This document shows positions 26,573 through 35,182 of a stretch of DNA of 64,000 nt, one piece after another; positions within the stretch are counted from its first letter, which is position 1; each line of letters begins with the position of its first letter. The stretch comes from Caulobacter sp. Its GTDB lineage: Bacteria > Pseudomonadota > Alphaproteobacteria > Caulobacterales > Caulobacteraceae. Below the pieces are notes generated by a model. It was not told the origin of the DNA and did not search any database. It saw nothing but the letters and a program-made list of their open reading frames with translations. The stretch is taken from assembly GCA_030678995.1 (NCBI GenBank), contig JAUXTQ010000046.1, positions 1 through 64,000 of the forward strand, read 5' to 3'. A program made the translations under genes and the position numbers.

Positions 26573-27865
26573 ATGGATCGTCGTTCGTTTCTCGCCCTGA
26601 TCGTCGCCGGATGCGCGGACCCGTCGCTGGAGCCGTCGCTCGGCGTCGGCGCGCCCGCCCCCCAACCCGCGTCCTGGACCCCCGCCGTGCCGGCCGTTCC
26701 CGCGCCTTCGGCGAGCCTGACGACGTCAGGTGATCCCAATTTCGACGCCTGGCTGGCGGGCTTCTACAATCGCGCCCGCGACGCCGGCGTGCCGGCCGCC
26801 GTGCTTGATCGCGAGCTGGCCGGCCTGACGCCCGACCCCAGGGCGTCGGCCCAGGATTCCCGCCAGCCGGAATTTTCCAAGCCGGTCAGCGACTATGTGA
26901 AGGGCGTGGTCAGCGACGCCCGCGTCGTCCAGGGCCGCCAGTTCCGCGACAGCCTGCCCTACTTGGGGACCATCGAGTCCCGCTACGGCGCGCCGCGGGA
27001 GATCGTGCTGGCAATCTGGGCGCTGGAATCAGCCTTCGGCAAGATCCAGGGCGACATGGACGTGATCCGCTCCCTGGCCACCCTGGCGGCGGACGGACGC
27101 CGCCGCGCCTGGGCCGAAGGCGAGCTGATCGCCGCCCTGAAGATCGTCGGCTTGGGGGAAGCGACCCGCACGCGGCTCAAGGGCAGCTGGGCCGGCGCCA
27201 TGGGCCAGACCCAATTCCTGCCTTCGGTCTTCCTCGCCACCGCGGTCGATGGCGACAACGACGGCGTGCGCGACATCTGGGGATCGACCGCCGACGCCCT
27301 GTTCTCCACCGGCGCCTACATGGCCAAGGCGGGCTGGAAGCGCGGCGAGAGCTGGGCGCGCGAAGTGACCCTGCCGGCGGGCTTCGACTATTCGGTGGTG
27401 GAAACGCTCAAGCAGCCCCCGGCCGCCTGGGGCGCCCTCGGCGTGCGCCGGGCCGACGGCCTGCCCTGGAGCAACGCGGACCAGGCGGCGCAGGCCGGCC
27501 TGATCCTCCCCTCCGGCGCGGGTGGGCCGGCCTTCCTGACCTTTCCCAACCACATGGCCATCCGCCGCTACAACAACTCCACCGCCTATGCCCTGGGCGT
27601 GGGCCTGCTGGCCGACCGCTTCGCCGGCGAGGGCGCGCTGGTCACGCCCTGGCCCTACGAGACGCCGCTGTCGCTGGCCGACCGCATGGCCGCCCAGGCG
27701 GCCCTGACCCAGCTGGGCTTCAATCCCGGGCCTTCGGACGGCGTGATCGGTTCCGGCACCCGCACCGCCCTGCGCGCCTGGCAGAAAGCCCGCGGTCTGC
27801 CGGCGGACGGTTATCTGTCGGTGGACATGGTGCGGCGGCTGCGGGTCGAGACGCAGCTGCCGTAA
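26573..27865 (+). CDS. Lytic murein transglycosylase (MltB-type) with PG-binding domain
   Basis: A 430-residue protein. The leader MDRRSFLALIVAGC has a lipobox (IVAGC), so it is probably anchored to the outer membrane. The SLT_2 domain spans about 50-345 with the catalytic Glu in LAIWALESAFGKIQGDMDVI and GAMGQTQFLPSVF. A peptidoglycan-binding domain ends the protein (LTQLGFNPGPSDGVIGSGTR TALRAWQKARGL). It cleaves glycan strands to 1,6-anhydro products. Confidence 0.93.
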   Translation: MDRRSFLALIVAGCADPSLEPSLGVGAPAPQPASWTPAVPAVPAPSASLTTSGDPNFDAWLAGFYNRARDAGVPAAVLDRELAGLTPDPRASAQDSRQPEFSKPVSDYVKGVVSDARVVQGRQFRDSLPYLGTIESRYGAPREIVLAIWALESAFGKIQGDMDVIRSLATLAADGRRRAWAEGELIAALKIVGLGEATRTRLKGSWAGAMGQTQFLPSVFLATAVDGDNDGVRDIWGSTADALFSTGAYMAKAGWKRGESWAREVTLPAGFDYSVVETLKQPPAAWGALGVRRADGLPWSNADQAAQAGLILPSGAGGPAFLTFPNHMAIRRYNNSTAYALGVGLLADRFAGEGALVTPWPYETPLSLADRMAAQAALTQLGFNPGPSDGVIGSGTRTALRAWQKARGLPADGYLSVDMVRRLRVETQLP

Positions 27866-27872
27866 GTTGCCG

Positions 27873-28000
27873 CCGTCATGGCCCGACTTGTTCGGGCCAC
27901 CCATGCGCACCGGACCTTCGGACGAGGGCGCTGATCGTTCGGCGCGCCATCCCGGGCGACGGTGTTCCTGGGTGGCCCGAACAAGTCGGGCCATGACGGA
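27873..28000. repeat. Inverted repeat CGTCATGGCCCGACTTGTTCGGGCC, copy 1
   Basis: Left arm CGTCATGGCCCGACTTGTTC GGGCCACCCA, right arm TGGGTGGCCCGAACAAGTCG GGCCATGACGG; ~70 bases lie between. It separates the convergent transglycosylase and MFS genes. A second copy with identical arms is at 42433-42559. Confidence 0.9.
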
Positions 28001-28014
28001 TCGGGGATTGGGCC

Positions 28015-29280
28015 CTAGACCCCGCCCTCGTCGCTGCGCTCGAGCAGGGCCAGGGTCGATTCCGCGTCGGGATCGCCCCGCTCGCCTGCCTCGCGCAGGA
28101 TGACGTTCCTCAGGGCGAAGGCCAGCAGGCCGGCGAGGATCACTGCATTGAGCAGGAACGGACCGGGCTTGAACGCCTGGTAGAGGGTCACGAACAGCGG
28201 CGCGATGATCACGTTCAGCCCGTTGACCGCGGCGATGGCCGCCGCCGCCTGGGCCTGTTCATGCATCTGCACCGACAGGGAGGCGCCGGCGGTGAAGCCG
28301 GGCCGGGCGAAGCCGTAGCCCAGGCAGGCGATGGCGTAACCGGCCACCACCGTCCAGTAATCCGGGGCGAAGGCGGTGATCAGGTTGCCCACGCAGGCGA
28401 GGGCCACGCCCCAGCGCAGCAGGGTCTTGGGGCCCATGTTGAAGATCCGGATCAGGCCCCACTGGGCCAGCAGCCCGGCCATGGCGCCCGCGGCCATGGA
28501 GACGGCGATGAAGCCCAGGGCCTCGACCGGCGAGACCTTGAGCTTGTCGATGATCATGAAGCCCAGGGTGTAGGCCTGGGCCGTCTGGCAGGTGGCGACC
28601 AGGAAGCCATAGATCAGGAAGGGCGCCAGCCGTGAGTCCTTCCACAGGGCCGCGCCGGCAAGGCGGCGCGTTTCCCGGGGTGCCGACTCCTCGGGCAGGA
28701 AACGCCAGACCACCAGCAACATGCACAGGGCGATCAGCGAGAAGCTGAACAGCGGCCCCGCCAGGGAGACGAAGGGCAGGATGAACAGCGGCGCCAGGAA
28801 CGGTCCGACCACGGTGCCCAGGCCGAACGCCCCGGCCAGGCTGGCCATCATCTGGGTGCGGTCGGCGCGGCTGGTGCGCTCGGCCACATAGGCCTGGGTC
28901 GCCGGATTGGAGGCCGAGCCGATCAGGCCGAACAGGGCGCGGGCCAGCAGGAAGACGACGAAGATCACCGGCCAGGGCGCCAGGTGATGCAGGCCCGCCG
29001 TCACCACCAGCCCGCAACAGAGCATCGACACGGCAAAGCCGCTCAGGCCCAGCATGATCAACGGCCGGCGGCCGCGCTTGTCCGACTCACGAGCCCAGAT
29101 CGGCGACATTACTGCCCAGAGCAGGGCCGACAGGGAGAAGATCGCCGCCATGAAGGCGTCCGGAATGCCGATCTGACGGCCGATCGCCGGCAGAATCGAC
29201 ATCAGGCCGGTATTGCCGATGGCCACGACGATGGAGACGGCGAACAGGATGCTGAACGAGCGTGGCGCCAGCTTCGACAT
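28015..29280 (-). CDS. MFS transporter
   Basis: A 421-residue protein with 12 predicted membrane segments. The loop 2-3 motif WARESDKRGRRPLIMLGLSG matches the MFS A-motif (G-x-x-x-D-R-x-G-R-R, here E-S-D-K-R-G-R-R-P). The N-terminus is IVVAIGNTGLMSILPAIGRQ. Substrate unknown; it resembles TetA/drug-efflux-type carriers. ATG at 29280 is used, an ATG 21 bases upstream is possible. Confidence 0.85.
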   Translation of the reverse strand: MSKLAPRSFSILFAVSIVVAIGNTGLMSILPAIGRQIGIPDAFMAAIFSLSALLWAVMSPIWARESDKRGRRPLIMLGLSGFAVSMLCCGLVVTAGLHHLAPWPVIFVVFLLARALFGLIGSASNPATQAYVAERTSRADRTQMMASLAGAFGLGTVVGPFLAPLFILPFVSLAGPLFSFSLIALCMLLVVWRFLPEESAPRETRRLAGAALWKDSRLAPFLIYGFLVATCQTAQAYTLGFMIIDKLKVSPVEALGFIAVSMAAGAMAGLLAQWGLIRIFNMGPKTLLRWGVALACVGNLITAFAPDYWTVVAGYAIACLGYGFARPGFTAGASLSVQMHEQAQAAAAIAAVNGLNVIIAPLFVTLYQAFKPGPFLLNAVILAGLLAFALRNVILREAGERGDPDAESTLALLERSDEGGV

Positions 29281-29310
29281 GGATCGCGTCCCGGAGGTCA
29301 TCCTCCCAGT

Positions 29311-29364
29311 CTAGAGCGCAGTCAGCAAAAGTGGACACCGGTTTTGCGTCCGACTGCGCTCCAG
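29311..29364. repeat. Inverted repeat TAGAGCGCAGTC...GACTGCGCTC
   Basis: CTAGAGCGCAGTCAGCAAAA GTGGACACCGGTTTTGCGTC CGACTGCGCTCCAG. Inner AAAAGTGGACACCGGTTTT and outer GAGCGCAGTC arms pair. The AGCAAAAGTGGACACCGGTT core is a widely dispersed intergenic sequence in alphaproteobacteria. It lies in the 245-base gap between the MFS and motA genes; the rest of the gap presumably holds the motA promoter (TTAAGCATTAAC at 29473-29484). Confidence 0.75.
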
Positions 29365-29526
29365 AGTTTTTGTCGTCGCGCCGTCCGGGCGGCGAACCGG
29401 AAATCCACTTCGCCTGACGGCGCGGCGGTGCGTCGAAACCGGGGCGCAACGCCGCCTCCGCTCACAGCCCATTAAGCATTAACGCCGATTCTCCGGGGGT
29501 TATTTCCGCAGGCGGCGTCTCTCTCC

Positions 29527-30396
29527 ATGTTCCAGATCATCGGCATCGTACTGCTCTTCGCGATGGTGTTCGGCAGCTACATCCTCTCCGGCGGGAAGAT
29601 GGCGGTGATCACCCATTCGCTGCCTTACGAGATCATGGCGATCGCCGGCGCCGGCGTCGCCGCCTTCCTGATTTCCAACTCGATGACCGTCGTCAAGGGC
29701 TCGCTGGCCGGCTTCGGAAAGTCGTTCGCCGGCCCCAAGTGGAAGGCGGGCGACTACCGCGACCTGCTCTCGCTGCTGTTCCTGCTGACCAAGACGATGA
29801 AGTCCAAGGGCGTCATCGCCCTGGAGAGCCACATCGAAAAGCCCGCCGAGAGCGGGATCTTCTCGCGCTTCCCCCGGATCATGAAAGATCACTTCGCCGT
29901 CGACTTCATCTGCGACACCCTGCGGATGATGACCATGAACCTGGAGGATCCTCACCAGGTCGAGGACGCGATGGAGAAGCAGCTCGACAAGCACCATCAC
30001 GAGCACCTGGAACCGGCCCACGCCCTGCAGAACCTCGCCGACGCCCTGCCCGCCCTGGGCATCGTCGCCGCCGTGCTGGGGGTCATCAAGACCATGGGCT
30101 CGATCACCGAGCCGCCGGAGGTTCTCGGCGGCATGATCGGCGGCGCCCTGGTCGGCACCTTCCTGGGCGTGTTCCTGGCCTATGGCCTGGTCGGCCCCAT
30201 CGCGTCGCGGCTCAAGGCCGTGGTCGACGAGGAGGGCGCCTTCTATCGAATCATCCAGGCGGTGCTGGTGGCGCATCTGCACGGCAACGCCGCCCAGATC
30301 TCCGTTGAGATCGGCCGCGGCAGCGTGCCTTCCGGCGCCCAGCCCAGCTTCCTCGAACTGGAAGAAGCCCTTTCCAGCATACCGAACGAAGCCTGA
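29527..30396 (+). CDS. motA: Flagellar motor stator protein MotA
   Basis: A 289-residue membrane protein with four membrane helices: two near the N-terminus (IIGIVLLFAMVFGSYIL; EIMAIAGAGVAAFLISNSM) and two late (LGIVAAVLGVIKTMGSI; GGALVGTFLGVFLAYGLVGP). The long cytoplasmic loop carries the rotor-contact charged residues. PALGIVAAVLGVIKTMG with its conserved Pro is typical. It forms the proton channel with MotB, which is not adjacent. Confidence 0.94.
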   Translation: MFQIIGIVLLFAMVFGSYILSGGKMAVITHSLPYEIMAIAGAGVAAFLISNSMTVVKGSLAGFGKSFAGPKWKAGDYRDLLSLLFLLTKTMKSKGVIALESHIEKPAESGIFSRFPRIMKDHFAVDFICDTLRMMTMNLEDPHQVEDAMEKQLDKHHHEHLEPAHALQNLADALPALGIVAAVLGVIKTMGSITEPPEVLGGMIGGALVGTFLGVFLAYGLVGPIASRLKAVVDEEGAFYRIIQAVLVAHLHGNAAQISVEIGRGSVPSGAQPSFLELEEALSSIPNEA

Positions 30397-30531
30397 GACC
30401 TTTCGCCGCTGAAAAAAGTGATCACAGGGGCGTGAAGTCTACCCTTGCGCTCCGCGCTGAGAGCGGCATAGTCCTCGACTGCGCTCCCCCGATGGGGCGC
30501 TTCAATAACTCCTCACAGGGGACTCCAGGAC

Positions 30532-30825
30532 ATGACCTCCGATATGCTCCGTAAACTTCTCGTCGCCGGCGCCGCCGTCGCCGCTCTCTCCGTCGCCGCC
30601 TGCGGCAAGCCCGCTGAAAAGGCCGAAGAAGCCGCCGCTGACGCCACGGCCGCCGCCGACTCGGCGACTGCCGCCGCCACGGACGCGACTGCCGCCGCCG
30701 CTGACGCGACTGCCGCCGCCGCCACCGCCGACGCCGCTGCTCCGGCCGCTGACGCCGCCGCCGCCGACGCGACCGCCGCTGCCGGCGCCGCTGACGCCGC
30801 TGCCGCCGCTGCGCCCAAGCAGTAA
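30532..30825 (+). CDS. Alanine-rich lipoprotein with ADATAAA repeats
   Basis: A 97-residue protein. Signal LLVAGAAVAALSVAAC ends in a lipobox (SVAAC), then KPAEKAEEAAADATAAADSA and onward: repeated A-D-A-T-A-A-A units, almost only Ala, Asp and Thr, ending APKQ. It is expected to be a lipid-anchored, helical and flexible envelope protein. The repeats give nearly identical tandem codons (GCCGCCGCTGACGCGACT). A rho-independent terminator follows. Confidence 0.75.
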   Translation: MTSDMLRKLLVAGAAVAALSVAACGKPAEKAEEAAADATAAADSATAAATDATAAAADATAAAATADAAAPAADAAAADATAAAGAADAAAAAAPKQ

Positions 30826-30851
30826 GCGACCAAACGCGACTAGCGTTATGG

Positions 30852-30884
30852 GAAGGGCCGTCCTTTGGGGCGGCCCTTTTCCTT
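30852..30884 (+). terminator. Rho-independent terminator after the Ala-rich lipoprotein gene
   Basis: GAAGGGCCGTCCTTTGGGGC GGCCCTTTTCC: stem GGGCCGTCC/GGGCGGCCC with TTTG loop, followed by TTTT. It ends 10 bases before the mnmC start. Confidence 0.83.
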
Positions 30885-30894
30885 TGCGGACGCG

Positions 30895-32700
30895 ATGACG
30901 CCCGACCAACCCCTGCCCCTGGATCCTGAACTCGTCTGGGGCGACGACGGCCTGCCCCGGTCGGGCCGTTTCGGCGACGTCTATTTTTCCAGCGACGATG
31001 GTCTGGCCGAAACCCGCGCGGTGTTCCTCGCCGGCTGCGGCCTGCCGGAAGCCTGGGCCGGGCGGCGGCGGTTCGTCGTCGGCGAACTGGGTTTCGGCGC
31101 CGGCCTGAACATCGCCGCCCTGCTGCAGCTCTGGTCGCTGACCCGGCAACCGGGCGCACGGCTGCAGATCTTCTCCGTCGAGGCCTTCCCGGTGTCCCGC
31201 GAGGACGCCGTCCGGGCGCTGGATCGCTGGCCGGAGCTGGCCGCGGTCGCCGGCCCGCTGCTGGCCCGCTGGCCACGCCGGGCGCCGGGCTTCCACCGGC
31301 TCGACCTGCCGGACCTGGGCGTGACCCTCGATCTGGCCGTGATGGAGGTCGAGGAAGCCCTGACCCGGTGGCGCGGCAAGGCTGACGCCTGGTTTCTCGA
31401 CGGCTTCGCCCCCGCCGCCAACCCGCAGATGTGGCGCCAGGAAGTGCTCGACCTGGTCGCCGCCCGCAGCGCGGCTGGCGCCCGGGCCGCCACCTTCACC
31501 GTCGCCGGCGCGGTCCGCCGCGGCCTGCAGGTCGCCGGATTCACCACAGAGAAGCGACCGGGCCACGGCCGCAAGCGCGAACGGCTCGAAGCCCGTCTGC
31601 CGGGCCAGGCGCGGGATCCTGCCGCCCCGCCCATCGTGGCCGTCATCGGCGCGGGCATTGCCGGCGCGTCGCTTGCCAGGGCCTTCCGCGCCCTGGGGGT
31701 CGAGCCCGTGGTCCTTGACGGACGCGGCCCGGGCGGCGGCGCATCGGGCAATCCGGCGGCACTGGTCTCGCCGCGTCTTGACGCCGGCCTGGGCCCCCAG
31801 GCGCGGCTGCACGCCCAGGGTTTCACCCGGGCCGTCGATCTCTATGGCGATCAGCCTGACATAGCGGTCGCGAGGGGCGCCCTGCAGCTGGAGGACGGCC
31901 CCCGGGACGGCGGTCGGTTCGACGTGATCGCCGCCGCCGACCTGTTCGCCCCGGACGCGGTGGTTCGCCTCGACGCCGGCGGAACCTCCGCCCTGGCCGG
32001 CGAGCCCGTCCCCGCGGGCCTGATCCTGAAGGAGGCGATGGTGATCGAGCCCGCCGCCCTGCTGCCGGGCTGGACCGGGCCGGTCGTCCGGACGTCAGTG
32101 GCCCGCATCGCGCCGCGCGACGGCCGCCAGGCGGTGCTCGATGACGCCGGACAGACCCTGTGTTTGGCCGATATCGTCTGTATCGCCGCCGGCCACGCCA
32201 GCGACGCCTTCGCGCCCGACCTGACCCTGCAGCCTGTGCGCGGGCAGGCCAGCTGGGCGCGGGGCGCCGGCTTACCGCTGGGCGTCTCGAAGGGCGGCTA
32301 CGCCATTCCCACCCGGGAGGGCGTGCTGTTCGGCGCGACCTTCGACCGCGACCGCACCGACGAGACTCCTATTGCCGGCGATGACGCCCGCAACCTGGCC
32401 CTTCTGACGGAGACGGTTCCGGCGCTGGCGGCCAGGCTCGCCGACCAGCCCCTGTCGTCCCGGGCCGGGATCAGGGCGGCGACACGCGACCGCCTGCCCC
32501 TGGCCGGCGCGGTTCCGGGGCAGCCGGGCGTCTTCATCCTCTCCGGCCTGGGATCGCGCGGCTTCAGCACCGCGCCCCTGCTGGCTGAACACGTGGCCGC
32601 CGTGACCCTCGGCGAGCCCTCGCCGCTGCCGGACGACCTCGCCGCCCTGGTCGATCCGGCGAGATTCGCCGCGCGCGACCGACGGCGCGCCTCGCCGTAG
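30895..32700 (+). CDS. mnmC: tRNA 5-methylaminomethyl-2-thiouridine biosynthesis bifunctional protein
   Basis: A 601-residue fusion of two enzymes that finish the mnm5s2U34 modification of tRNA wobble bases. The N-terminal methyltransferase (MnmC2, about 1-240) has the SAM loop VGELGFGAGLNIAALLQLW and the family motif WFLDGFAPAANPQMW. The C-terminal FAD oxidase (MnmC1, from about 250) starts VAVIGAGIAGASLARAFRAL and contains SGLGSRGFSTAPLLAE. Start at 30895 is preferred because an earlier in-frame ATG lies inside the terminator. Confidence 0.93.
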   Translation: MTPDQPLPLDPELVWGDDGLPRSGRFGDVYFSSDDGLAETRAVFLAGCGLPEAWAGRRRFVVGELGFGAGLNIAALLQLWSLTRQPGARLQIFSVEAFPVSREDAVRALDRWPELAAVAGPLLARWPRRAPGFHRLDLPDLGVTLDLAVMEVEEALTRWRGKADAWFLDGFAPAANPQMWRQEVLDLVAARSAAGARAATFTVAGAVRRGLQVAGFTTEKRPGHGRKRERLEARLPGQARDPAAPPIVAVIGAGIAGASLARAFRALGVEPVVLDGRGPGGGASGNPAALVSPRLDAGLGPQARLHAQGFTRAVDLYGDQPDIAVARGALQLEDGPRDGGRFDVIAAADLFAPDAVVRLDAGGTSALAGEPVPAGLILKEAMVIEPAALLPGWTGPVVRTSVARIAPRDGRQAVLDDAGQTLCLADIVCIAAGHASDAFAPDLTLQPVRGQASWARGAGLPLGVSKGGYAIPTREGVLFGATFDRDRTDETPIAGDDARNLALLTETVPALAARLADQPLSSRAGIRAATRDRLPLAGAVPGQPGVFILSGLGSRGFSTAPLLAEHVAAVTLGEPSPLPDDLAALVDPARFAARDRRRASP

Positions 32701-32759
32701 CGGCCCCGGCGCGCTATGTTCGAGACCGGGACGGGAGCCAAACCGTTTGGAGACCCGTG

Positions 32760-33176
32760 ATGAAGACACTGACCATCGCCACCCTCGTCGCCGGACTGGC
32801 CCTGACCGCCGGCGCCTCGGCCATCGCCTCTGACGCGCCGGCGGACACCGCCGCCCAGCCACCCGCCAGGCGCACATGTTTCTTCTCCAGCCAGATCAAC
32901 GGCTGGCGCGAGGGGCCGGACGACGAGGTCGTCTACCTGGATGTCGGCGCCAATGACGTCTACCGGCTGGACATGTTCGGCCGCTGCGTCGGCCTGGATT
33001 CGGTGATCACCATCGGCGTGGAGACCCGGGGCGGCGGGACGTCGATCTGCGACGGGCTTGATGTGACCCTGATCACCGGCTCGCCGGTCGGCCCCTACCG
33101 CTGTCCGGTGTCGAAGATCACCCGGCTCACGCCCGAAGAGGTCAAGGCCCTGACAGCGAAGAAAAGGGGCCGCTAG
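32760..33176 (+). CDS. Secreted hypothetical protein (DUF6491-like), 138 aa
   Basis: Signal peptide MKTLTIATLVAGLALTAGAS with cleavage near ASA|IA. Mature sequence has four Cys (RRTCFFSSQINGW, FGRCVGLD, SICDGLD, YRCPVSKI) suggesting two disulfides. The pattern CFFSSQINGWREGPDDEVVY then LDMFGRCVGLD resembles the small DUF6491 periplasmic family. ATG at 32760 is preferred to a GTG three bases upstream. Function unknown. Confidence 0.65.
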   Translation: MKTLTIATLVAGLALTAGASAIASDAPADTAAQPPARRTCFFSSQINGWREGPDDEVVYLDVGANDVYRLDMFGRCVGLDSVITIGVETRGGGTSICDGLDVTLITGSPVGPYRCPVSKITRLTPEEVKALTAKKRGR

Positions 33177-33331
33177 CCTCTCTGACGGCCTGCCTGCGAC
33201 AGCCTGTCGCAAGGGTTGCGGGCAACCGAATCGCCGGCCGCGACATTCCGCGCCGTGGAACCTTTGCGATGCGACCGGTAGACAGGTCGCCGAACGCCGT
33301 TCCGCAGGGCGGACGGAGGCTGGGTTCACGA

Positions 33332-33802
33332 GTGGACGGTGAAATTTTGCATCAGCGCGGGTCGTTTCGGCCCGAGGTCTTCTTCATAGGCCGAACCGAG
33401 GGCTGGGGCGTGGCCCGCGGCCCGACGGGCCGAATCCTGCGCCGGTGCCGGATCGTGACCGACGGCCACCTCGACGAGGCCTACCGCGCCATCCACTTCG
33501 ACGAGACCTTTCACTGGGACAACGGCGAGAACGACGAATGGCGCTGGGCCATGACGCGCGGTCTGGACGGACGATACGTCGCCGCCGAGTCCATGGCCGG
33601 AGCCGGCATCCAGGGCCAGTTCGACGGGGGCGACTACCTGCTCTCGTTCCGGCGACCGCTGCGGCCGGACGGCGGGCCGCGCCCACGGTTCACCACCCGG
33701 TTCACCCAGATCTCGCCGGACGTGGCGTTGAAGACCGTACGGCTGTCGCTGCTCGGCCTTCCGCTGGGCGGCATGACCGCCTTCCACCAGCGGGTCCGCT
33801 GA
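33332..33802 (+). CDS. DUF3833-like protein
   Basis: About 156 residues from a GTG at 33332; an in-frame ATG at 33269 would add 21 residues of poor quality. FFIGRTEGWGVARGPTGRIL then LDEAYRAIHFDETFHWDNGE and RYVAAESMAGAGIQGQFDGG resemble the DUF3833 fold: a beta-rich, probably envelope-associated protein. No signal peptide is visible, which is unusual for the family and makes the start doubtful. Converges on the HlyD gene. Confidence 0.6.
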   Translation: MDGEILHQRGSFRPEVFFIGRTEGWGVARGPTGRILRRCRIVTDGHLDEAYRAIHFDETFHWDNGENDEWRWAMTRGLDGRYVAAESMAGAGIQGQFDGGDYLLSFRRPLRPDGGPRPRFTTRFTQISPDVALKTVRLSLLGLPLGGMTAFHQRVR

Positions 33803-33808
33803 CCCCGG

Positions 33809-35182
33809 CTAGTGTTCCCGGCCTGACCGCCAGAAGGTCTGCAGCAGCGGCTCCAGCAGGTAGTCCAGGGCTGTCCGCTTGCGCAGAGGGACCAGCACCT
33901 CGACCGGCAGGCCGGCCTGCAGACCGGTGCGCGGGCCGCGAACCTTGCGGACGCGCTCCATCTCCCCGGGCGGCACCGAGATCTCCGCGCGGAAGAAGCG
34001 CTGCCCTGACTTCTCGTCGAGGAAGCTGTCCGCGGACAGTTCGGTCAGGACCCCCTTGAGGATGGGCAGATCCCGCTCGTGCAGCGAGGTGAAGCGGATC
34101 TGGGTCTCCTGCCCTTCCTTCAGGTCGTCGGCGTCGTTGGGCGCGACATTGGCCTGAATCACCAGGGCGCGGTCCTGCGGCACGATCTCCATCAGAAGCG
34201 CCCCCGGGCCGACCACCCCGCCGACGGTGAACACCGTCAGGCCGACGACCTTGCCGCCCTCGGGCGCGCGGACAGTGGTGCGGGCGACCTGGTCGCGCAT
34301 GGCCGCCAGCCTGGGCTGAAGCTCGTCCAGGCGGACCTGAACGTCGCGAAGCTGGCTGGTGACCTCCTCGATCATCTGGCGGTCGATGGACAGCAGCTGC
34401 ATGCGGGTCTCGCCGATGGCCTCGCCGGACCGGGCGATCTGCGCGCGGAAGGCGCCGTCCTCGCCGGCCAGGGACGCTTCAGTGCGCTCCAGGGCGCGGA
34501 CCCGGTTGACCGGCGCGTAGCCCTGGGCAGCCAGTTTACGCATGCCGTCCAGTTCCTCGCCGATCAGCCGCTGCTGTTCGGCGTTGGCCTCCAGCTGCTT
34601 CTGGTAGCCGGTGACCTGTTCGCTGAGCTGGCTGACGCGCTGGCTCAGAACCCCCCGCTGCGCCTCGATGGAGCGGCGACGGGCGACGAACTGCTGGCGC
34701 TGCAGGACCATGGCCTCGTCGGCGATGACCTTGTCCTCGGGCGCCAGCGTGGCGAACTCGGGTGGCGCGGCAAAGGCGCCGAGATGGCGGCGCTCGGCAT
34801 CGAGCCTGGCGCGCTGGGACAGCAGGGCGAAGACCTCGCCGGTGATCGCCCGCTCATTGGCGCGCAATTCCCCCGCGCCCAGCTCGACCAGCACCTGGCC
34901 CTTGGCGACCACCTGGCCCTCGGTGACGTGAATGGCGCTGACCGTGCCACCCTCGCGGTGCTGCACCGACTGGCGGTTGCCGGACACGGCGATGACGCCT
35001 TGGGCGTAGGCCCCGGCGTCGAGACGCGTGATCCCCGCCCATCCCAGGAACAGAACGAAGAAGCTGATCGCGATGCCGGCGCCCCAACGCAGTTCGTTGC
35101 GCGGGTCGTCGCTGAGGCTGTTGGGCGTGCTGGGCTGTCCAGCCGGACGGTCGAGCGCCAGCGCGGCATCGGCGACACTCAT
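33809..35182 (-). CDS. Type I secretion membrane fusion protein (HlyD/RsaE-like)
   Basis: A 457-residue periplasmic adaptor. One membrane segment near residues 33-55 (WGAGIAISFFVLFLGWAGIT), a biotinyl-lipoyl half (GGTVSAIHVTEGQVVAKGQV), a long coiled-coil (about 110-300) and the C-terminal barrel (VRAPEGGKVVGLTVFTVGGV). Family: HlyD/PrtE, connecting the ATPase to an outer-membrane TolC-type channel. Its ATG overlaps the ATPase stop (TGATG), so the two are co-translated. Confidence 0.92.
   Translation of the reverse strand: MSVADAALALDRPAGQPSTPNSLSDDPRNELRWGAGIAISFFVLFLGWAGITRLDAGAYAQGVIAVSGNRQSVQHREGGTVSAIHVTEGQVVAKGQVLVELGAGELRANERAITGEVFALLSQRARLDAERRHLGAFAAPPEFATLAPEDKVIADEAMVLQRQQFVARRRSIEAQRGVLSQRVSQLSEQVTGYQKQLEANAEQQRLIGEELDGMRKLAAQGYAPVNRVRALERTEASLAGEDGAFRAQIARSGEAIGETRMQLLSIDRQMIEEVTSQLRDVQVRLDELQPRLAAMRDQVARTTVRAPEGGKVVGLTVFTVGGVVGPGALLMEIVPQDRALVIQANVAPNDADDLKEGQETQIRFTSLHERDLPILKGVLTELSADSFLDEKSGQRFFRAEISVPPGEMERVRKVRGPRTGLQAGLPVEVLVPLRKRTALDYLLEPLLQTFWRSGREH

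Noticed and set aside
29473..29484. TTAAGCATTAAC upstream of motA as a CtrA box
   Set aside because: The CtrA consensus is TTAA-N7-TTAA; here the spacing is 3. Not supported as a CtrA site.
30502..31812. 436-codon minus-strand frame over the lipoprotein gene and mnmC
   Set aside because: Product contains serine/glycine repeats that are simply the antisense of the Ala/Asp repeats; no domain.
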